Assembly: GCA_021798635.1 (NCBI GenBank)
Contig: JAJZGH010000029.1
Location: 1-26,207 of the forward strand
Direction of reading: 5' to 3'
From: Planctomycetota bacterium
Lineage (GTDB): Bacteria > Planctomycetota > Phycisphaerae > WQYP01
DNA: 26,207 nucleotides
Below the pieces are notes generated by a model. That model was not told where the DNA came from. It worked only from the letters and a program-made list of their open reading frames with translations, and did not search any database. This document shows, one piece after another, positions 22,251 to 26,207 of the stretch (position 1 is the stretch's first letter; each line of letters starts with the position of its first letter). A program made the position numbers and the translations under genes.

Positions 22251-23864
22251 TCACGCCCCCGCCGGCGGTAACGCCGGCAGGACAAACGTCTTGACTACTT
22301 CAATGCCCGAATCTTTCTGCAACGCCGCCAGGCACTCCGCCGTCGGCGACGCATCCAGCTTCAACAACATCAGGGCTTTATCTCCCTTGCGGCTGATGGT
22401 CATATCGGCAATGTTGATTTTCTGCTGTCCAAAGGTATTGCCCACAAACCCAATTACACCCGGGCGGTCTTTGTTGACAATCAAGGCCATGGCACCTTCC
22501 GGCACCATGTCCATCCAGTAACCCTTAATCGCCAACACCCGCGGCAAATTGTCCGCAAACACTGTTCCAATGGTGGAATGGCGCTTATCACCTTCCGTGA
22601 TTTCCAATTCGATGCTGTGCTGAAGCGTGCGTTGCATCGCCTGTCCCATCGTCTCCTGCCGGATGCTGATGCCGCGCTGCTCCGCCAGGTGCAACACGTT
22701 GACGACGTTGGGTGTCTGGTCAACATGGCCCTTTAATAATTCAATGACTGCCAGACGCTGCAAGGTGGCGGCAATACGTTTGGGCAACTCCCCATTGGTG
22801 CGCAACGTGATGGAGTTGAAACCCTTTTCCGCAATCGCGCCGAGAATAATGCCCATGCGCTGGGCCAAGTCCGCATACGCTTTTTCCGGCGCTGAAAGAT
22901 TCATTTCAATGCCGCCGGCATTCACGGCTCCCTCAATGCCCTTGCCCCGCAGGTACAGCAGAATTTCATTAACCGCATCAATGGACACCGCCGTCTGTGC
23001 TTCATTGGTACTGGCACCTAAATGCGGGGTCAGCAGCACTTTATCTCCCAAGGCAAAGAGAGGCGAATCCTTGGCCGGCGGTTCGGTTTCAAACACATCC
23101 AGCGCCGCACCAGCCACATGCCCGGAGGCAATGGCTGCCGCCAAATCCTTTTCACTTATCACGCCGCCGCGGGCACAATTGATAAACCGCACACCTTTTT
23201 TGCACAAGCCGATTTTGGCGGCGTCAATCAGCCCCTTGGTTTTGTCGCCCGGCACATGCACAGTAATGTAATCGCATTGCGGCAACAGGGATTCAATATC
23301 ATGGGTCATGGAGACTTGGCCATCCAACGCGTTATTGGCGAAGAAAAATGGATCAAACGCCACAACTTTCATTTCCAGGCCTAACGCGCGCTTGGCTACC
23401 GCACGACCGATGCGGCCAAAACCGATAATGCCCAGTGTTTTGCCCGCCAACTGCGTGCCCATGTATTTGTTGCGTTCCCACAAACCCGCCCGAACATGCG
23501 CATCGGCGGCGGCGAGCTTCCTCGACAGCGCCATCATCAGCCCGATGGCATGTTCCGCTGTGGTAATCGTATTGGCGTCCGGCGTATTCATGACCAATAC
23601 GCCCGCCTTCGTGGCGGCCGCGACGTCCACATTATCTACGCCAACTCCCGCCCGGGCGATGGCCTTGAGGCGACCAGGATTTTCCAGCTCGGCCGCTTTA
23701 ATTTTCACGCCGCTGCGGATAATTGCGCCATCATGGTTGCCGATTTCCGCCGCCATTTCCCCGGGATTCCATTTGGGTTTATTGGTCAACTCCACATCCG
23801 GCTGCGCCTTCAACAGTTCCAGGCCCTCTTCGGCGATTTTGTCTGCTACGAGAATTTTAATCAT
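22251..23864 (-). CDS. serA: D-3-phosphoglycerate dehydrogenase, long (type I) form with ACT domain
   Basis: 537 residues from ATG 23864; a start five codons earlier (23879) is possible but has no room for a ribosome-binding site. It oxidises 3-phosphoglycerate to 3-phosphohydroxypyruvate with NAD, the first step of serine synthesis. Landmarks: Rossmann motif GIIGFGRIG (145-153), then the catalytic trio Arg232 (NCARGG), Glu261 (FETEPP) and His281 (TPHLGAST). After the dehydrogenase an intervening domain (about 310-450) leads to a C-terminal ACT domain (about 460-537, KDRPGVIGFVGNTF), the usual serine-feedback region. A 9-bp dyad lies 42 bp upstream of the start. Serine from this pathway feeds phosphatidylserine and hence psd further down the same strand. 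Confidence 0.94.
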   Translation of the reverse strand: MIKILVADKIAEEGLELLKAQPDVELTNKPKWNPGEMAAEIGNHDGAIIRSGVKIKAAELENPGRLKAIARAGVGVDNVDVAAATKAGVLVMNTPDANTITTAEHAIGLMMALSRKLAAADAHVRAGLWERNKYMGTQLAGKTLGIIGFGRIGRAVAKRALGLEMKVVAFDPFFFANNALDGQVSMTHDIESLLPQCDYITVHVPGDKTKGLIDAAKIGLCKKGVRFINCARGGVISEKDLAAAIASGHVAGAALDVFETEPPAKDSPLFALGDKVLLTPHLGASTNEAQTAVSIDAVNEILLYLRGKGIEGAVNAGGIEMNLSAPEKAYADLAQRMGIILGAIAEKGFNSITLRTNGELPKRIAATLQRLAVIELLKGHVDQTPNVVNVLHLAEQRGISIRQETMGQAMQRTLQHSIELEITEGDKRHSTIGTVFADNLPRVLAIKGYWMDMVPEGAMALIVNKDRPGVIGFVGNTFGQQKINIADMTISRKGDKALMLLKLDASPTAECLAALQKDSGIEVVKTFVLPALPPAGA

Positions 23865-23905
23865 CTTAGAAAATCCCATTCCAATTCAACAACGACCATT
23901 ACCAA

Positions 23906-23934
23906 TCCGGAAGTCGGTAAAAAGCACTTCCGGA
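23906..23934 (-). promoter_or_regulatory. 9-bp dyad TCCGGAAGT/ACTTCCGGA upstream of serA
   Basis: Arms at 23906-23914 and 23926-23934 are perfect reverse complements around an 11-nt loop, 42 bp before the serA start. There is no T-tract on either side, so an operator or mRNA leader structure is more likely than a terminator. The remainder to 24075 shows no gene. Confidence 0.45.
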
Positions 23935-24075
23935 ATCAAGGAGTATAGGCCAAAATCCCCCTACGGCAAAGCGACTGGCGGCTCGAAATGCGCTGGCGTC
24001 CTGGCGGCTCTCATCCCGGGCCGGCATAGGGCCATCTTGGCAAGCTGTCGCAACGCCGCCGGACGGGCAGCACAT

Positions 24076-24477
24076 TTAATACCGACGAACCGTCTGGTCC
24101 ACCAGCAAACTCCAGGCTTCAATACCCCCAGCCATAGACTTAACCTGCGCGAAGCCGGCCTGCCGCAACCAGGATGCAGCCCGTAAAGACCTCACTCCGT
24201 GGTGGCAATGCACCACAATGTGCTTATCACGCCGGCTTTCCAGTTCGGTTAATCGCGCCGGTAGCTGATCCAGCGGAATCAGCATAGCGCCGTCAATGTG
24301 CGCAATATCCCATTCTTTCTGTTGGCGCACATCCAGAATGAATATCTCAGTTCCGGAAGTTTTCATTTTATGCACATCCAATGGATGCACCTCCCATTCC
24401 GGATTAATATTGATTTTGGGTGCCGCGGAAGGAAGACCGTGCTGGAATTGCGCGGAACTGGGCAGTGGATCAGCCAT
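24076..24477 (-). CDS. Single-domain rhodanese-like sulfurtransferase
   Basis: 133 residues from ATG 24477, which has GGAG eight bases upstream; an upstream ATG in the same frame lacks one. The rhodanese domain begins near residue 30 (HPLDVHKM), with FILDVRQQKEW (47-56) and the active-site loop CHHGVRS (Cys91-Ser97), typical of PspE/GlpE-type single-domain enzymes that carry a persulfide on Cys91. The first 25 residues are polar with no signal, so it is probably cytoplasmic. It lies 51 bp after the EAL gene on the same strand. The sulfur acceptor is unknown. Confidence 0.88.
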   Translation of the reverse strand: MADPLPSSAQFQHGLPSAAPKININPEWEVHPLDVHKMKTSGTEIFILDVRQQKEWDIAHIDGAMLIPLDQLPARLTELESRRDKHIVVHCHHGVRSLRAASWLRQAGFAQVKSMAGGIEAWSLLVDQTVRRY

Positions 24478-24528
24478 ACTATTTTCTCCAATTCTTAGCG
24501 CCAATAAAATGACGCGCCATCCATTTCA

Positions 24529-26109
24529 TTATAGCTTATTGAATGTCGTTTCTTCGCAGGGACCGCTGATCTTAAGCAATTCACGGTCAATTGCCCCTAC
24601 CAGATTTTCCAGTCCCCGGCTCCATTGTTCCATATCCTCCAGTCCCACCGCTTCTAAATGATTATCGTAGAGATGATGCATCCGTTGGTGCCCAGTTGCG
24701 GCAATTTTAAATTCCTCCAGTTCTCCATACTGTCTACGCCGGCGGTCAAACCATTTGGTCAGCAGACAATCCGCCAGAGGTAATACCGTCCAGCGGCCTA
24801 CGACCTCACCATCATTTTGCCGCATGAGCCGGAGTTGTTGGGCACGGGCTACCTGAACTGCCAGGAGTAGCAAATCTTCCGCGGGATAAACGGGGGGCCA
24901 GATTGCGGCGGTCAGTTTCAGCGTGGACGCCCAATGCATGAAGTCGTTCGGCGTCATAGCTTTTCCCAGTATGTGCCCCTGAATTCGCTGGCCCCCCAAA
25001 CGCAGCCATGTGGCCAGTTCCTGCCGCGTTTCCACCCCCTCGGCAATCGGCGATACCTGGCATAGTGCGGCAAACTGCATCATCGCGATGGCCACCGCGA
25101 GATGCGACGGATTATGGAGTAACCCGCGAATAAATTTCTGACCCAGTTTCAGTTCCTGCACCGGAAGAGAAGCGGCATAAAGCAGCGAGCTGTAACCGGT
25201 GCCAAAATCGTCCAGACTGGTAGACACCCCACGTGATTTTATGCCCGCAAGATTCCGCGCGGCCAAAGAAAGGTTCCGCAACGCCAGACTTTCGGTCACC
25301 TCCAGTCGCAGGAAAGAGCGATCTTCCAAATCGCCGATCAGAGTATCCAGATCTTCGAGAAAATCAGGTCGCAGCAGGTACATCGCACCCACGTTGACAC
25401 TGAGCTTAATATCCATGTTGGCATTCAAGAATTTTCGGCGTAACATCAAAGCTGCGGAAATCGCCGATCGATCCAACTCCCGCATCAAGTCCGGATCTCC
25501 TTCGACAACAGGTATGAATTCTCCAGGTGGTATCCACGTGTCTCCTTCGCGCCAGCGGGCCAGGAGCTCCACCCCCTCCAACTTGCCGGTGCGCATGTCG
25601 GCCTGCGGCTCAAGAAAAAATGCTATGCGCCCCGCCGCCAATGCCGCTGGAAAATTCTGGCGGATGCGAAAGCGGCTTTCAATTCGTTCCGCCAGCGCGG
25701 ATTCAAATACCTCTATCGAATGCGGCCCTTCCTTGGCGTTATACAGAGCCGCGTCCGCATGGCGCAATAAACTGGTGCGATCGGCCTTATCCAATGGATA
25801 AACGGTGAATCCCAACCGCGCTGCGACCGAGATCTTTTCTCCGTTCCAATCAATGGGCTGCTGCACGGCCTCCAGCAACCGGTTAGCCGCCTCCGTGAGG
25901 TTGTCCGGCGTCTTAAGATTTAAGAGAAGACCGAACTCGTCGCCGCCAAGCCGGGCCGCGGCATCTCCCGATCTCAGGGTCGCGGTGATTCGCACCGCCA
26001 CAGTTTTTAATAGTTCGTCCCCGGCTGCATGCCCGAGAGTATCATTAACTTCCTTGAAATTATCCAAGTCCATCATGCCGATCGCCAGAAAATTCCCCGT
26101 CCGGTCCAC
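24529..26109 (-). CDS. Shortened GGDEF - EAL c-di-GMP protein with degenerate CZB-like tail
   Basis: 526 residues from GTG 26109, a poor start with no ribosome-binding site. The GGDEF domain begins partway through: MMDLDNFKEVNDTLGH and RLGGDEFG (GGDEF 55-59) are intact, but the preceding DxLTGLxNR helix is missing. The same frame has TAA at 26143-26145, just upstream. The EAL domain (about 160-400) keeps its catalytic set: Glu181 (written VELL), Asn239, Glu270, Asp300/Asp301 in DDFGTGYSS, Lys321, Glu357 in AEGVET and Gln377, so c-di-GMP phosphodiesterase activity is likely. Residues about 410-500 resemble a chemoreceptor zinc-binding (CZB) domain: Cys448 before Trp453, then His474 and His478; the usual first His appears as Gln425. 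The truncated GGDEF may no longer make c-di-GMP but could still bind GTP. Confidence 0.8.
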   Translation of the reverse strand: MDRTGNFLAIGMMDLDNFKEVNDTLGHAAGDELLKTVAVRITATLRSGDAAARLGGDEFGLLLNLKTPDNLTEAANRLLEAVQQPIDWNGEKISVAARLGFTVYPLDKADRTSLLRHADAALYNAKEGPHSIEVFESALAERIESRFRIRQNFPAALAAGRIAFFLEPQADMRTGKLEGVELLARWREGDTWIPPGEFIPVVEGDPDLMRELDRSAISAALMLRRKFLNANMDIKLSVNVGAMYLLRPDFLEDLDTLIGDLEDRSFLRLEVTESLALRNLSLAARNLAGIKSRGVSTSLDDFGTGYSSLLYAASLPVQELKLGQKFIRGLLHNPSHLAVAIAMMQFAALCQVSPIAEGVETRQELATWLRLGGQRIQGHILGKAMTPNDFMHWASTLKLTAAIWPPVYPAEDLLLLAVQVARAQQLRLMRQNDGEVVGRWTVLPLADCLLTKWFDRRRRQYGELEEFKIAATGHQRMHHLYDNHLEAVGLEDMEQWSRGLENLVGAIDRELLKISGPCEETTFNKL

Positions 26110-26142
26110 CCCAGTAGCGTCCGGAACTAAAATAGCTTCATC

Positions 26143-26202
26143 TTAATATTCGCATTTACGAGAGTTGCGCTGGCGCGTGTTTTGTGGTTTACTCTTGGGC
26201 AT
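26143..26202 (-). other. 19-codon frame just upstream of the EAL gene, same reading frame
   Basis: ATG at 26202-26200 opens MPKSKPQNTRQRN... and stops at TAA 26143-26145. That stop is in frame with the EAL gene 33 bases further on. The peptide is short and basic and has no GGDEF character. It may be chance or the remains of a longer 5' end interrupted by the stop; no conclusion is possible from this window. Confidence 0.2.
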
Positions 26203-26207
26203 GGTGA

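Noticed and set aside
22627..23271. 214-codon open frame antisense to serA, and the 292-codon frame at 23308-24186
   Set aside because: Both are antisense shadows of serA and its leader; the products are Ser/Arg/Pro-rich and without domains.

Overview
The window looks like chromosomal DNA from a Gram-negative-type planctomycete, most likely close to Phycisphaerae. This is inferred from the gene mix: two prepilin-type proteins with the C-terminal H-X9-DG motif, a PEP-CTERM sorted protein, an LptE/BamD-like outer-membrane assembly pair, and secreted glycoside hydrolases. No rRNA or other definitive taxonomic marker is present.

Positions 1-8.9 kb are a sugar-use and cell-surface region. It begins with the last codons of a probable GH92 alpha-mannosidase, followed by a convergent ROK-family repressor. 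A 1.46-kb stretch without a convincing gene comes next; it carries two near-perfect sigma-70 promoters and a terminator-like hairpin. Then come a PEP-CTERM protein, a 144-bp MITE-like insertion, a prepilin-type protein and a Tat-exported GH31 glycosidase with a C-terminal carbohydrate-binding-like domain. The PEP-CTERM and prepilin genes share a leader just after their start codons: a conserved peptide whose second half is a 39-nt block identical in both, able to form two back-to-back hairpins. I could not match this to any element I know, and it is the most unusual thing in the window.

Positions 8.9-13.8 kb hold a minus-strand run arsR - cdsA - PDZ protein. A diverging predicted lipoprotein gene follows, then a bidirectional terminator, initiator tRNA-fMet, and a 22-residue lysine-rich protein gene with its own hairpin leader and terminator, flanked by two REP-like hairpins. 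The arsR and cdsA promoters share the same -10/dyad arrangement, so the ArsR protein may control both.

Positions 13.9-19.1 kb hold the coupled bamD-lptE pair for outer-membrane biogenesis, an unassigned membrane protein, a perfect 21-bp inverted repeat, a stand-alone ketoacyl-synthase-fold enzyme and a second prepilin-type protein.

Positions 19.1-26.2 kb are a minus-strand run: a c-di-GMP EAL protein with a shortened GGDEF domain and a degenerate zinc-binding-like tail, a rhodanese, serA, a second arsR, speA (arginine decarboxylase) and psd (phosphatidylserine decarboxylase). speA and psd overlap by 11 nt. serA, psd and cdsA are all steps around serine and phosphatidylethanolamine synthesis, so lipid and envelope supply is a recurring theme beside the surface-protein genes.
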